Assembly: GCA_013398615.1 (NCBI GenBank)
Contig: VZSR01003807.1
Span: 35,058,307-35,122,306 of the forward strand
From: Brachypodius melanocephalos
Lineage: Eukaryota; Chordata; Aves; Passeriformes; Pycnonotidae
Length of the DNA: 64,000 nucleotides
Direction of reading: 5' to 3'
In this document: piece by piece, positions 10,820 to 23,193 of the stretch
Layout: the number at the start of each line of letters is the position of its first letter
Position numbering within the stretch: the stretch's first letter is position 1
Made by a program: the position numbers and the translations under genes
Notes under the pieces: generated by a model
Databases searched by the model: none
What the model saw: the letters and a program-made list of their open reading frames with translations, nothing else
What the model was told of the DNA's origin: nothing

Positions 10820-13800
10820 AATACGAAAGGAAAAGTGGTTTAGAATTCATTTGGTCTTGCAATGAACTGTCAGGTGTTTCAACTGCTGTTCAGAGAAAGT
10901 CTCCAGGAGGTTGCAGACCTATGCATCTCTGAATAGTTGGATTATTTTGTATACTTAGAAGGTTGCAACAGCTGCCACTTCTAGGGAATGAATTATACTG
11001 GAAAATTTATACTGTGCAATATGCTGAATAATAACTATATTTTAATTTATACATTGTTTGTTGGCAGCAATCTGTGACAGTATCAACTTCTAACATAATT
11101 ACTGACTAGCTCGAACTGAAAACAACTGATACTTTGCAGCAGACTGATAGGCAATTATTATGGTGTTCACCAAAACATGCTCTGCACTCAGCAAAGCCAA
11201 TTGCTCAATCTTTTCGGAGCTTCTGGAGGTAGGGGGACGTATATGTAAACCTGCCTTTTAATTAGATATATATTAGAATGCACTTTTCATCTCCTCTCTC
11301 ATCCTCAAAACATAAAATACTAGCTATAAGCTTGTTGATATTTCTCTGGTAGGCTTGATGTTTCTCAGTACATACATGTAGGAAAGCCATAGAGGAAGCC
11401 TATCTGAAAGCACCACTCAGAGAGCTGTGACCCCCACTAGATTTGCCAGTTCTGATTGACTGTCCTGGTCAGATCTGGAAAACAAAGAAGGGATAGAGAA
11501 CTTTGTTTTGTGACTCTCACTGCACTTACTTCACCCATTGTGTAACACAGATAAACTGGAGGAGATGTTGATGTAAGCCATCAATTGGCCTCATATACAG
11601 TGAAAGCCAGAGGGATTGTCTTCAGCTTTGTGATAAACAGGACCATTAGTGGTTTATGATGACAATCTCTACAGAAAATAATGCACAGCTGGAATATAGC
11701 CTCTCAGAAGTGTAGAGGAGCATCTAGAGATATGCAATAGTGTAGTGGAGGTGGTGTTATTAGATGAGGGAGCTAGGCCACCATCTTCTTGAAGGATGGG
11801 AGCAAGCATTCACTTTCCTGGAGGTACCCTGGATGCTACCAGTCAGCATTTGGGCAGGAGGCTTGCTTGGTATGAGTGTGTTGTATGTCCTGTTCATTAA
11901 CTTTTAAGCTGTGTGTCACTGAGTTTTATGGTTTGATCCTTCTGGTCACACCACTGAAGTGTCCTTGTAACAAGAAATCAGAGAGGAAAGGGGTTCTTTA
12001 AGAAGGGAACAGATGTGCAGTCAAAACTAAAAAAACAAAGAGCAGCAAAAGATAGTACATACTGCTATACCAGAAGATAATTTCCAGGAGGTGATTAGAT
12101 CCTCTACAGCATGTCATCTCCTTTCAACACAAGCTTCACAAAAATAGAATTAAATATCAAATAAAATGAAATAAAATGTCAGGTACATATACAAAACACA
12201 TAATTCTTAAACAAATTAAGGACTTCAAACTAAATAATAAAATGAAATCAAATAACTTGTGACATCCTATATTACAGATATTTGCCAGGCAGCTGAAAAA
12301 CACTTGTCAGCGTTGCTTGCATTTACTTTTAATACATTAACTTGTACCAAGTTGTTGTTCTTTAAAGTTCTTGGACTTTTACCTTAAGATACATTTTTAT
12401 GAGTGGCAGTTACCTAGTTAAAATTTATTATGAGACTTGAATGATATGTAGATGTTTTAGGACTTTTAATATTTCTTATCTGTGGGGCTCTTTTTTTTTT
12501 AAATTCTGTGTAGTATCCACTATTGTAGATTTTCTTTGCTGTATCCAGTTTTCATTCTTCCTGCCTGAGCTTAGTCTGTTGAGATCTGAATATTAAATAT
12601 GCTGGAAAACAAGTCAGCAATATTTTATTAGATCTTAAGTGCTCACTACGTTTCATTTTACTTATATCTTCAAGCTGTTGCAGAGAAAAACTCTTCTCTA
12701 AAATCCTAGCAATTTTGATGTAACAGAAAAAAGGTGAAGATGGAAACAGGAAATTATATCTAGTGGCACTGAAGACAAATTGTATAATCAGAAATCCCTA
12801 TGTGCCATTGCCATATTCATTTATCATTAAGAGACACATTTCAAAACAGGAAGGGGAGTAAACTTTCTCCATTTGTATAGAAAAAGGAGTTGAAAACCAC
12901 AAAAAAGTATTCTTTGTTAAAGATCACAGATCTCTTGGTCCTTTGTTAATTTATCTATGATATACAGTTAAAAATACATTGAAGCTTACAGATAGTTTAT
13001 CCATTCAGACCTTGACTGATTGTAGTATGTAAATATCAGAAAATTGTACTGTTTTTTCTAAATTAATTGTTTAGAGGAAGTGATTTCTCTCCCTAGAATA
13101 AACAGTCTCCAGGGTGAGGAAATAAAAAACCACTGGCAATGGGAAACTGCAAAAGACTTTTATACCTGGCTATATTGCTTCTCAAATAAAGAGTTACATT
13201 TATACACAAGTGGCAAACATTGCTGAAAAATACTTGATGGTCAGTACTGAGAGATATCTCCTGAATTTTGTGTCACTCATAATATAAATGAGATTCTTGT
13301 GGGAGTGATATGTTAACACTGAATTTTTATTGTAGTGACTTATGCTACAGTATCTGATTGTCAGGTAGAATTCCAGTTGATAGGGTGATTTCATGGAGAA
13401 GCAATTCAGAAAGTATATTGAAGGCAGTTCTACTTATTTATGTGGCAAACCATCTTAAGTTCAGTGCTGCTGGTTTCACACAAAACAACACCTTGGCTAT
13501 AGAATGAACTCTCGCAGTATGGTAAAGTCAATTTATTACTGTTACTTATTTATTATTTATGAGCTACTAAAGACCTAAAATTTCATTCAGGATCAATCTG
13601 TAATTAGGCCTGGGTTGAATAGACAGATGAGAAGAAGGAAATTCTGGACTCCATAGGCTGTGTAAGTAATTATGTGGACGTTCTGATCCCCTTGACAAGA
13701 ACAAATCTGTTGGTTTCTCAGGAAGCAATATGAACATAGAGATTACCTTGCTGAAATCCTGAACATGAGCTAATTGATGCATCAGGTATGTTAATATTAT

Positions 13801-13998
13801 AGTATAAATATTAAAAATTATGTACAGACATAGGCTTTTCTGCATCCACAACACCTAACCCTGTAACTGAGAGGGGACAGTGGTCAGAAATTTGCAGATG
13901 AATCTCAGAACCATGAAAATGTACTTGTGTGCCCAACTGCAAGACACCATTTAAATGATGCTTTGCACATGTGATATGAAAACTTAAACGGGAGGTTT
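10820..13998. other. Non-coding sequence, nothing recognised
   Basis: About 3.2 kb without a recognisable gene. The part from about 11,390 to 11,990 is somewhat less AT-rich than its surroundings but shows no open frame or repeat family that I know. The rest is AT-rich. Confidence 0.4.
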
Positions 13999-14210
13999 TA
14001 ATTGTAGAATCCTAGAGCCATTTGCTTGGGAAAAGACCTCTAAGATCATTGAGTCTAAATATTAACACAGCCAAGTCCAGCATTAAACTATGTCCTTAAG
14101 TGACACATCAAAATATGTGTTAAATGCCTCCAGGGATGATGATTCCATCACTGACCTTGACAGCTTGTTCCGATGTTTGACAGCCCTTTTGATGAAAAAA
14201 ATTTTTCCTT

Positions 14211-14600
14211 CTATTCAATCAAAACCTCCCCTGGAACAATTTTAAGGCTGTTTTGCCTTGCCCTTGCTACTTTGCCTCCTTCTCTCCAGGCAAGACAACT
14301 CCAGCTTTGTAAGCTGCTGCCGCCCCTCTTGTGCTCCAAACCCTTCACCATCTCTGTTGCTCTGCTCTGGACATCCTCCAGGACCTCAATGTCCTTCAAG
14401 CACTGAGGGCCCTAAAACTGAACACATGGTGCAAGGTGGGGCCTCATCAGTGACAGGTTCAGTGAGATGTCCACTACCTTGATCCTGCTGGCCACACTAT
14501 TTCTGATACAAGCCAGGATGCCACTGGCTTTTTTGGCCCCCCGGGCACACTCTGGCTCATGTTTTGCCAGCTGTTGACCAGCATCTCCATCCTTTTCCAC
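14211..14600 (-). pseudogene. CR1 ORF2 C-terminal relic
   Basis: Two minus-strand open stretches (14412-14600 and 14211-14399) match the C-terminal domain of the CR1 RT protein. They contain 'ASGILACIRNSVASR' and 'KDIEVLEDVQSRATEMVKGLEHK'. A stop at about 14409-14411, 'TTTTAG' in the transposon sense, separates them. It is non-functional. Confidence 0.78.
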
Positions 14601-14817
14601 TAAGCAGCTTTACATCTACTCTTAGAAGAAAAACTGTCTCACTATAAAAGGCTGACACAAAGAAAGCATTAAGTATGTCTGCCTATTCCTCATTTGTCAC
14701 TGTTTCCACCTGTATCCAATAAAGGGAGGATATAAAATTAGCACTTCTTTTGTTGCTATTGTTTCACTGTCTTTAATGCTAGTAGCCAGATTAAGTACTA
14801 ATTGAGCTTTGGCACGG

Positions 14818-15033
14818 CTAATTTTCCACCTGCATTACCCCAGACTGTTCTTGTAGTCCTCCTGAGTTGTTGCCCTTTCTTCCAAAGGTGGAAAACTCTC
14901 CTTTTTCTTCCTGAATTCCAGACAAAAGTATCTGTTCAGCCAGGTCAGTCTTCTTTCCTGATGGCTTGTCTTTTGGCACATGTGCATGGCCTTCTCCTGC
15001 GCCTGTAAAATTTCCTTCTTGATGAATGGCCAT
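14818..15033 (-). pseudogene. CR1 ORF2 endonuclease-RT linker relic
   Basis: This 71-codon minus-strand frame corresponds to the CR1 ORF2 region just after the endonuclease ('KKTDLAEQ', 'FGRKGNNSGGL'). In intact CR1 this links the endonuclease to the RT. The expected 'W' and 'R' pattern ('WLNRELW') is partly lost here. The element's 5' truncation lies just upstream. Confidence 0.65.
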
Positions 15034-16261
15034 TTTGCGTATACAAATTTATAAAGAATGCTTTTATTTTATTGCAGACAGTTTTAACTTTTATAACCTT
15101 GGTAAAGAATCTGGTGAAATGTGTTCTAGTGAGTTCACTAAACTGTAAATAATTCACAACATGATTATGCCTTTGCTCATGTGGTGTGTTCCACCATCAA
15201 AGTCTGAAAGAATATTGATTTCTATCTTTCTGATGAGGGCAGGATTAACTAACCACTTATTCAGGGAAGGAATGGATTGTGGGTATGAACTGGAGGAAAC
15301 AGTTCATTCTTCTTAATTGGCTCTTATTTGCATATAAGCACATGACTTGAAGGCAATTCTGGAAGTTCTTCTTAATTCTGTTCTTGAAATCTCATTTCCA
15401 GTGTTTAGACAGAGTATCAGATATCTCAGCCTACAGGACCACAATTATCAACTGCAAAAGACACTTTGTATCTTTACTCTCTCACTGATCTTTTTAGTTA
15501 GTGTAAAGCAGTCCACATCTTGTGAATAACTGAAAGTATTTTTATCACCTGTGAACATTTTCTTAGCTATGAGATACAACCGTAGTTTTATAACCAGCTT
15601 CTTAATTATTTGCTTAATGACAAAACAAAATTTCTAATTCCCCTATTCTCTTTAAACACTAAACTTTTACTAGAATCTTCCAAATGGTTTTTCTGTGTAT
15701 GTTCTCTGTCACTGAGAAAAAGTGATATAGTGCCATGTTACCATAGGCCACACTATGTATGTTTGTGGAAATCTATTGACCCTTAAAATAATAATAAAAA
15801 TATAAACAAATATATAAAAATAATAATAAAAAGCCATATCCACAAAGTTGGGAGAGAAACTCCAAATAACATTCAAAATCTTTGTTTCCTGGTGTAAACA
15901 CCTCTGTAGAAGGCATTGTCATGGTAAAACCATGAATCTTCAGACCTTTTCGCACTTGTCCACATGAACAATTTTACACATCAAAACATGCATTACTGAG
16001 TCATTTGTCACATTCCTAAGCATTTGTAAGAACCAGTTTTAAGTAAAATGACAGCTACATTTATTGCTTGTGCAAAGAAATATTTCCAGACATGTCTATA
16101 CTTTCTACTACTTCCATGCTTATAGGGGTAGTATTTTTATAATATATTTGCCATTAACACTGTTGTTTGGAATTACTGTTGTTATAACACTGTTTTTAAT
16201 ACTCTAAACTCAGAAACTTTACATTCAAATTGTTTCCACATATGCGTTTGTTTATTTAATT

Positions 16262-16316
16262 AGTTGGTTGGTTAGGTGAGTGGGTGGGTTTTGTTGTGGT
16301 TGGGTTTTTTTTTTTC
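16262..16316 (+). repeat. G/T-rich tract with GGG runs
   Basis: A low-complexity tract of GGTT and GGGT words ending in a T run. GGG runs lie at 16282-16284, 16286-16288 and 16302-16304, with further GG pairs. Confidence 0.7.
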
Positions 16317-18370
16317 CTTTTGGCTTAACAGAAGGTAACTGCTATTTTTATTTTCAATTTTCTGTTTTAACAGTCAAGGTTTCTAAATACTGACATTCTT
16401 GAGAGTAACTCTTTATTTAATTTTTTGACACTCAAGTTTTTGTATATTCCTAATTTCTAAATTCTAGAATAAGAACAGCAATCGAATAATTCTTTACTGA
16501 GTAGGTTTTTCAAAGACCAAGTTTTTTAGGATTTATAAAGAAAGCATGGCTAGATTTTTTGAAACTGACATGTTGCTCATAATATATTTTGCATTTAAAA
16601 CTGTCTCCTAAGGACAAAAGCCATTAAATAATCCTTTACTGAGAACAGACACTCACCTAACTGTGTATTTTGCTGAAGAATAGTTTGTACTTTGCCCTCA
16701 ACACCTAGGCAATTAAGCTTTTTTAGTATTCCTTGTACAGGAAATGTAAGATAATTCTGGTTGCATCCCTGGCCTTTCCTGATGTTTGTCCACACATTTT
16801 TAGTGTTGTTTCTGTATGCTTCATACAATCCATAGCACTTCCTTGCATGCAAGTGATGATGGGTGTGAATGAAAAAGGGACAATGAAGACATAATGCCTG
16901 ATAGAATGTGATTTATATTGCTGTAATTCATATTTTTGTATTCTGGTAATGTGTTCACATGTAATTAGACTGCTAATGGTGAATTATGGAAATGTAGATC
17001 ACACATTCTAACATGATTAGAAATGGTTTGCTTGACAGTAATTCAAAAATAATAATTAAAAAAAAATAAGTATTTAAGTATTCTAAGTAATGTTTGGTTT
17101 ATTTTGCCCCCTCATTGAGGAAAAAAAACCAAACCAAAACAACAGGATCTGATGACACACCGCTGAAATCAATTACTACTTTATTGTCAGTATCAATGGA
17201 TATAATATTGAGCATGTTTCATCACTTTTTTTTTTTTTTTTTACAAAAAAGGGTTTATGGGATATAGTCTTAACTCAATAAAAATAATACAGGAAATAGT
17301 ATGAATATATTTAACACCTCCTAAAAAGTCTGTTTCCTAACACAAACTGCTTTAATGACTTGCTCAAGACCTACTGCAGGCTTTAGCAGAAATGTCAGCA
17401 TTGAATACATAATATCTCTCCCCTACCTCCTGCCTAGCAGCAGAGTTCAACAGTGCTTCAGAGGCATCTTATCTTCTGAAGTTTTAATACTCCTAATTTA
17501 TTTTCTGAAGAGAAGGTAAAACCTCAGAGCAGACCAACTGCCTCTGACAAATTTGCTGCCAGCAGAGAGCTAAATGGAAGAGGAATCCACAGCATTCATC
17601 TTTCACACAAGTTGTATATGAACCATGGATGACTGTGGGTAGATGAATTTCAAAAGTGGACAGTCCTGTCTCATCTGGGTCTTGCAGGCTGTGGCAACTT
17701 AAAACCAGCAGGGATGCTTTTAAGTCATGGTTTTTTATATGAAAAGCTAAATTTGGATAACAAACTTGATGCTCAGTTTGACTTTTTAAGCACAAATGCT
17801 ACTTGAAAGTAATCTTGTGTTCTTTACACAAAATCACAAACAAATCTTTTACTTTTGAGGACTATCATTTTTGCCTTCAGCCATTAGTTCAAAATATCAG
17901 AATCTTCTGGTCAGATAAAAAGTTCTGTAACCAGGCAACCTATTAACCATGTTATACGAACTTACCCTGAAGTTCCAAAATCAAAGTATTTTCTATAAAT
18001 TTAAAAACAAGAAAAGAATTCAAAGTCTCATAAAAGTATGCCTTTTTAAAATCTAACTTCAACCAAATGTGTAATCTATTTCATTATTTATTGAAGCATC
18101 CATTTCACAGATAAAATTCAGCTTAACATCTTAGTCTTACACTGAGTGCTGCAGTACCCTATGTTGCTCTTGAAAACTCTTTTTTTTACTTGCATTTCTT
18201 GTTGAAAGCATAAGTTGTTCTCAAGATGACCCCGTGGCAAAATAGACCTAAAAATGTCATGACATTGCAAGCCTAGGATGGGACACACAGATGTTTGTTT
18301 ACATATTCTTAGGAGTTGTGAGATGTTCTACAAATACAAAACACAGGACATATCAATAGACAAGTCTGGA

Positions 18371-18406
18371 TTTGTTTTGTTTTGTTTTTTGTTTTTTTTT
18401 TTTTTT
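18371..18406 (+). repeat. (TTTTG)n / poly-T tract
   Basis: Short TTTTG units followed by a 16-base T run. Confidence 0.85.
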
Positions 18407-19944
18407 AAACTGAGAAGTAAAACAGAATTTTCAAACTTTCAAATCTGTTTTAAATTGGAGTATGTATTACTTAAACTGTATTTTACCAGATGACTGAGAA
18501 GAGATTGAGTCTGCTCCATCTGGAGTCTTTCCATTGATTGCAATGGGACTTCACTTAAGCCCTTAATACACAACATTTTCTTTCATAGAAGAGCATCTCA
18601 AATTGGGTCATTTAATCTATTCTCACACTAATTTAGGGTTATTTCCCTATAGTAAATGCATTGGCTTGTTTAGTTTAAAATATCACAAAAAAATTCACCA
18701 GTTCTAAAATTTTCCTCAGGACTGTTTTTAACTCATTGTATCATAGCAATTATTAAAATTTTATTGAGTAATTACCAAACAAAAATCAAAGCTTCCACCT
18801 TCAAGCTCCCTCACTCTTATTCTTTATAAAACTACTCTTCTTACTCTCTTGACATTTTCAAGACAGTTATATTTCTTTTTATATGTGTTCCATTTATTAG
18901 TGGAATAGTAACTGGTTTTAACTGATCCTGCCTTTGTTCTTTACAAAGCAATATCAGATTGGCTTCTCATAGGTGTTCTTCTTTCATAAATTTCAAAAAA
19001 TAGTTAGCACTGCTGTTTAATTAGTCACTGCACTGTGATTTCTCAAATATATCAGCAGGCAAAATTGCCTTGTCTCTTTCCTATTGTGGAAGAACGTGCT
19101 CCTATCTGACAGGTAGCATTGTATTTTTCTCCTGAAAAAGCAGTTAGAAAAAAATGAAAAGAAGGATATATCACAAATGGAACAAAATAAAGCATTACAA
19201 TTGTGTATTTCTGATATTTTAAATGTCTATAGAAATTAATACTGATTTTAAAACTAAGGTAATCATATTCAGTACAACGTTTAGATGAAACACCAAAGAT
19301 TAGTTGAACGTAATTTTTTTCAGATTCTAAGGTCTCAGTTGTAGTAACAATTAGCAGTACATGTAGAAAAGAAACTTTCTGAGTGATCAAATCATCTCTA
19401 ATTGTGGGCTATCAAATTTATCAACCTGTATCTTAAACATATATGTCAACTTTTTTGAGTGTTTTTCTAATCTTAAATAAAGTAATTTTTTTTAAAGCAA
19501 GTTCAAAAATATTTTAGAACTTCTACCTTCAGAGTCTCTTTAGAAATTTTGTCATTAAATGTAATCATATACTCCACACTGTTTTCTTTCCTGCTTCTGC
19601 TTCACAGCGTGTCCACTACTACACTTTCAAACTGTATCCTGTGTTGCTGAAAGCATCAAGGATTTCAGCACTTGTTTCTAACACACAGAATACTTGCAGT
19701 ATCATCAAATATAATTGATCCTCAATAGATGGGACATAATTTTAAAATAGTAAAATCGTGCTTAGATGTTCAAGAGAATTTACAAAGTGGAAAAAAGCCT
19801 GCTCTTCATTCATTAGGAAGAAAAAGAATCAGTGTAAAGTAGGAACATGTATTAAACATGTAGGACCATGTTTCTTCCTTTCTTTTCCTAACAAACTGCT
19901 TCTGTTCTAAATTGATAAATAAAATATAAGATCAGGAGTAGACA

Positions 19945-21840
19945 ATTCTATTGTGGCATAAGTCAAGCTAGCAGAGCAGAAGACCAGTTTGGCTGAACTG
20001 GGAACTTTTCATGCATCTCAAAAGGAAAAAAAGTAATTCTATGACCTCAGGAAGTAAGATTTGCAGGAAGAACAGAGCTGTGGTTCATTCATGCAGAGCG
20101 AAGAAATAAAAAGCCAAATGTCAGTAGAGTTGAAACTGGCCAGTGTTGTTTCAAACAACAAGAAGGACTTTTTAAAAGTATATTAATAGGAAGACAAGAT
20201 ATATTGAAAACAGCAGATCAAAACTTTTTGAAGATGGTCATCTGACTAACACAAATTAAGAAAAAGCTGAGATAGCCAATGACGTTTTAGACTTTATTTT
20301 TAATAATACTAATAAACCTTGGGATGCCTTCTTCCTTGAGTTGAGAGAACACAATGTGGGATCAGTAGCTTTTTATTTGCAATGACTGAAATGATAAGGT
20401 ACCAGCTGCATCAGCTGAATGTTCACATGACCATGGAATCTGAGAGAATTTATCCCAGAGTACTGAAGGAGGTACCAGATGTTATAACAGAACATCTGAA
20501 AAAACAATATAAAAAAAGAGCAGTCCCTGATGACTGAAAGCTGGCCAATGTTGTCCTTTCTACAAAAATGGTTAGAGAAGATCCAGAACTATAGACTTCT
20601 TAGTCCGGGAAAATTATGGAGAAAATTAAACTGAGATTGAAAGATTATATTAAGGCATATTGAAAAACATTTTAAGAACAATTAAATCATCAGATGCAGT
20701 CAACACAGGGTTCAGAACAGAATGTCCTGTTTAACTAATTTGATATCTTGCTATTAAAAAGTCGCCCACTTAGTGGATGAAAGAAAGTTTTTGGATGTGT
20801 TTTTTTCTGGATTTTTTAGTAAAGCTTTTGATACTGTCACCACAGCATCCTTCTGTACAGTGTATTCAGCTTGGGACAAGCAGGTTCAGAGTGTGCTGAA
20901 GGGCAGAGATCAAATGGTTGTAGTGAATCGGGCTATGTCTCACCAGTGACAGTCATCAGAGGTGTTCCTCAGGGTTCAGCTTTAGGGCCAGATCCATTAC
21001 TAATATTTATCAATGATTTTGATGCCTGAGTTGAATGCACCAATAGCAAGTTTGCTGTTGATATTAAACTGAGAAGTGCTATTGACTCTTGAGGCAAGAA
21101 GACCTGCAGAGAGATCTAGATAGATTGAAACTTTGCAAAATGATTACTGGGATGAAATTCAACTAGTCCAAATGCCTGACTCTGCACCTAAGACAGAGTG
21201 ACATCAGACACAAGTCAAAATTTGGAGATGAGTGGCTGGAGAGCAGCCCTGAAAAGGGATCTCGGGGTCCTGTGCAAAAGCAGACTGAGTATGAGGAAGC
21301 ACTGCGTCCTGGCAGCCCAGAGGGCAATCCCCATCCTGGGGTACATCAACACCAGCAACACTAGCTGGTGGAAAGAGGTGGTAAATCCACTGTATTCAGC
21401 ATTTGTGCCTCCTCATGAGTGCTGTGCAGTTCTGGTCCCCAGATTTTATGAACAAAGTGAAGGTCCGTGAGTAAGTCCAGAGAGGAGCAGCAAAATTAAT
21501 GAAAGGGCTGGAAGGAGTCCTCATTACCCTCCAGAGCTTCCAGAGGAGGGCAAGCAGAGAGGGAAGTGCTGTTCTCCCTGCCACTCAGTGATGGGACACA
21601 TGGGAATGATTAAAAGCTGGAGATTTAGATTCCAGGAATCATTTCTTTACTGAGTGAAAAAGCAAGAGGCACTGCAACAGGCTTTCTAGAGAGGTGATCA
21701 ATATCCGAAGCCAATCAGTGTTTAAGAGGCAATCAGACAATATTCCCAAGAACATTAATTTTTTGTCAGTCTTTAACTGATCAGGCAATTGGACTAGATG
21801 ATAATTATGTGTTCCTTCCAACTGCTATAGTTTATTCTGT
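19945..21840 (+). mobile_element. Old, long CR1 LINE copy
   Basis: This is the longest uninterrupted CR1 in the window and strongly decayed. It starts in the endonuclease-RT linker ('agaccagtttggctgaactg' near 19981). It continues through 'gaaggactttttaaaagtatattaa' (near 20162), the 'FSKAFDTV' motif at 20815-20838, and a 'GVPQGSALGP' block near 20960-20990. A degenerate catalytic box F-A-V-D lies at 21051-21062, and the C-terminal block 'LKRDLGVL..SRLSMRKHCVLAAQRA' at 21250-21325. The 3' part ends with 'ttggactagatgataa...ccttccaactgctat' near 21790-21828 and runs straight into a TCCAT array. Many stops and frameshifts mark an old insertion. The 5' boundary is approximate. Confidence 0.85.
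21198..21470 (+). pseudogene. CR1 ORF2 C-terminal relic
   Basis: This 90-codon open stretch inside the old CR1 has clear CR1 C-terminal similarity ('AALKRDLGVL', 'VLAAQRAIPILGYI', 'VNPLYSAFVPPHECCAVL'). The coding signal upstream is broken by several stops. It is a transposon remnant. Confidence 0.78.
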
Positions 21841-21887
21841 TCCATTCCATTCCATTCCATTCCATTCCATTCCATTCCATTCCATTC
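21841..21887 (+). repeat. (TCCAT)n pentanucleotide array at a CR1 3' end
   Basis: About nine perfect copies of TCCAT followed by degenerate 'tcatttcat'. It directly abuts the 3' end of the old CR1, so it probably grew from the short terminal repeats that CR1 elements carry. Confidence 0.93.
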
Positions 21888-22983
21888 ATTTCATACTTTT
21901 AGAACAAGTTAGTTTTTGAAGAGTGTAGTTGCCAATGACACATGGATCAGTTCTGGAAAGAAATGCCAGCTATGAACTCCAGCCAGAGATGAGGATTCAC
22001 TGCCTGGTGTGCTCTGTGTGCAATGCCAAACAGGTGTCTGAGAAAATTTATGTAAGAAAGGGGATCTAAAATTAGTAATAAGGCAGAGCAAAATCATTTG
22101 GACTGTAATTAGCCACATCAAACATAGCAGACAATCTCAGTAGCTTGAAATACTACATCTGAAGTTTTTAAAATTATGGTTCAATAATCTAGAGAGGATA
22201 TTGAAAATTATTGAAAAATAGTAAAAAACCCCTACCAAAACCTAGTCATAATAATAAGCATAATCATATGGAAAGATTTTGATTGTTCACGCATAGACTG
22301 GATGGACATTGTGCTATCATGCATCACATTTTTTTAACTCAAATGATTTTTGGAGAAATTTGCCTTAGGAAATCACAGAAATGAAATCTTTTGATATGTC
22401 ATTGAGAGATTGAGGATGCTTGATCCAAAACTTTTTAAATAGTGACTGTGTTGATTACCTACATTAGAAAAGTTAAAAAAAAAATCATAGTTCAACACAA
22501 TAATTCTTTAGTTTTCTTTCAAAAGAAAAATGCTGTAAAATTAACCAAAACAGATACAAGATTACCTAAACGGTGCATAAAAGGATAAAGTCTTTTCGGT
22601 AGGCATGAGAAATATCTAAAAAAACCCCAAGCAATATTATTTGCTTTGTAGGGCTAACCATAAGAATAAAGGAAGTGCTAAGTGGTAGAAAGCTTTCTTT
22701 CTAAAGTGGAAGTCTTCAATTGCATAAAAAGGAAAAGAACATTAACCCTTAATAACCAAATGTAGAATTATTATAAACCAGATTGAACAAAAAAGGGAAA
22801 TTTTAAGAAGCAACATATAAAAACCATTTTAATACAAATTCTTTCTGTGTATTCTGGAAGTCAGGTGACTGTTAGAGATGGCAGAACCCAAAACTGTCAA
22901 AATATACAAGAGGCATCCAACAATATTAAAACCATAACAAACATTGATAGTAAGGTGAGTCTGAAAAACTCCTTCTAACTGAA
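21888..22983. other. AT-rich non-coding sequence
   Basis: No gene or repeat was identified with confidence. The last 200 bases before 22984 may belong to the same old CR1-like relic that follows, but the match is too weak to call. Confidence 0.4.
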
Positions 22984-23193
22984 ATGAACTTGATGAAAAT
23001 GAACAAAACAAATTTGCCAGGAACAAAGAATATTCACCCAAGAGTTCTAAAGGAATTTGAATATGACATTGTTAAATTACTAATTTCGATTTATGACCTG
23101 ACCTTCAAAACAGCTGTTACAAGTGGGGTCCCACCAGGACCTTGTGCTCTGCAGTACACTTGCAAGCAGTCTCATACAGGTGATAGACACTGA
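22984..23193 (+). mobile_element. Ancient CR1-like RT fragment, internally deleted
   Basis: A 69-codon open stretch contains 'LPGTKNIHPRVLKEFEYDI', typical of the CR1 segment before the RT core. It is joined directly to 'AVTSGVPPGP', which corresponds to a block about 100 residues further on in CR1. The RT palm between them is missing. The match is by motif only and the copy is very old, so subfamily and ends are unknown. A chance match is possible but unlikely, because both blocks occur in the correct order and in one frame. Confidence 0.6.

Larger units (their letters stand above)
13999..15036 (-). mobile_element. CR1 LINE, minus strand, RT core deleted
   Basis: Read on the minus strand, this CR1 starts near 15036 inside the region between endonuclease and RT, with 'KEE/KTDLAEQ'-like coding. 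It continues to about 14650 ('AFF-SVF'-like block). It then jumps near 14608 directly to the C-terminal part ('EKDGDAGQQLA..EPECA', 'SGILACIRNSVASR'). It ends at the CR1 3' terminus near 14001 ('GGCTCTAGGATTCTAC'). The whole catalytic RT core is missing at the junction. It is the only CR1 in the window on this strand, and looks less decayed than the copy at 19945. Confidence 0.85.
15037..19944. other. AT-rich non-coding sequence with T-rich tracts
   Basis: About 4.9 kb with no recognisable gene. It contains an AT-rich 'aataataa' patch at 15785-15831, a G/T-rich tract at 16262-16316, a 17-base T run at 17226-17242, and a T-rich tract at 18371-18406. Minus-strand frames of 100 and 112 codons (17493-17795, 19052-19390) have no domain signature. 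Confidence 0.45.
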
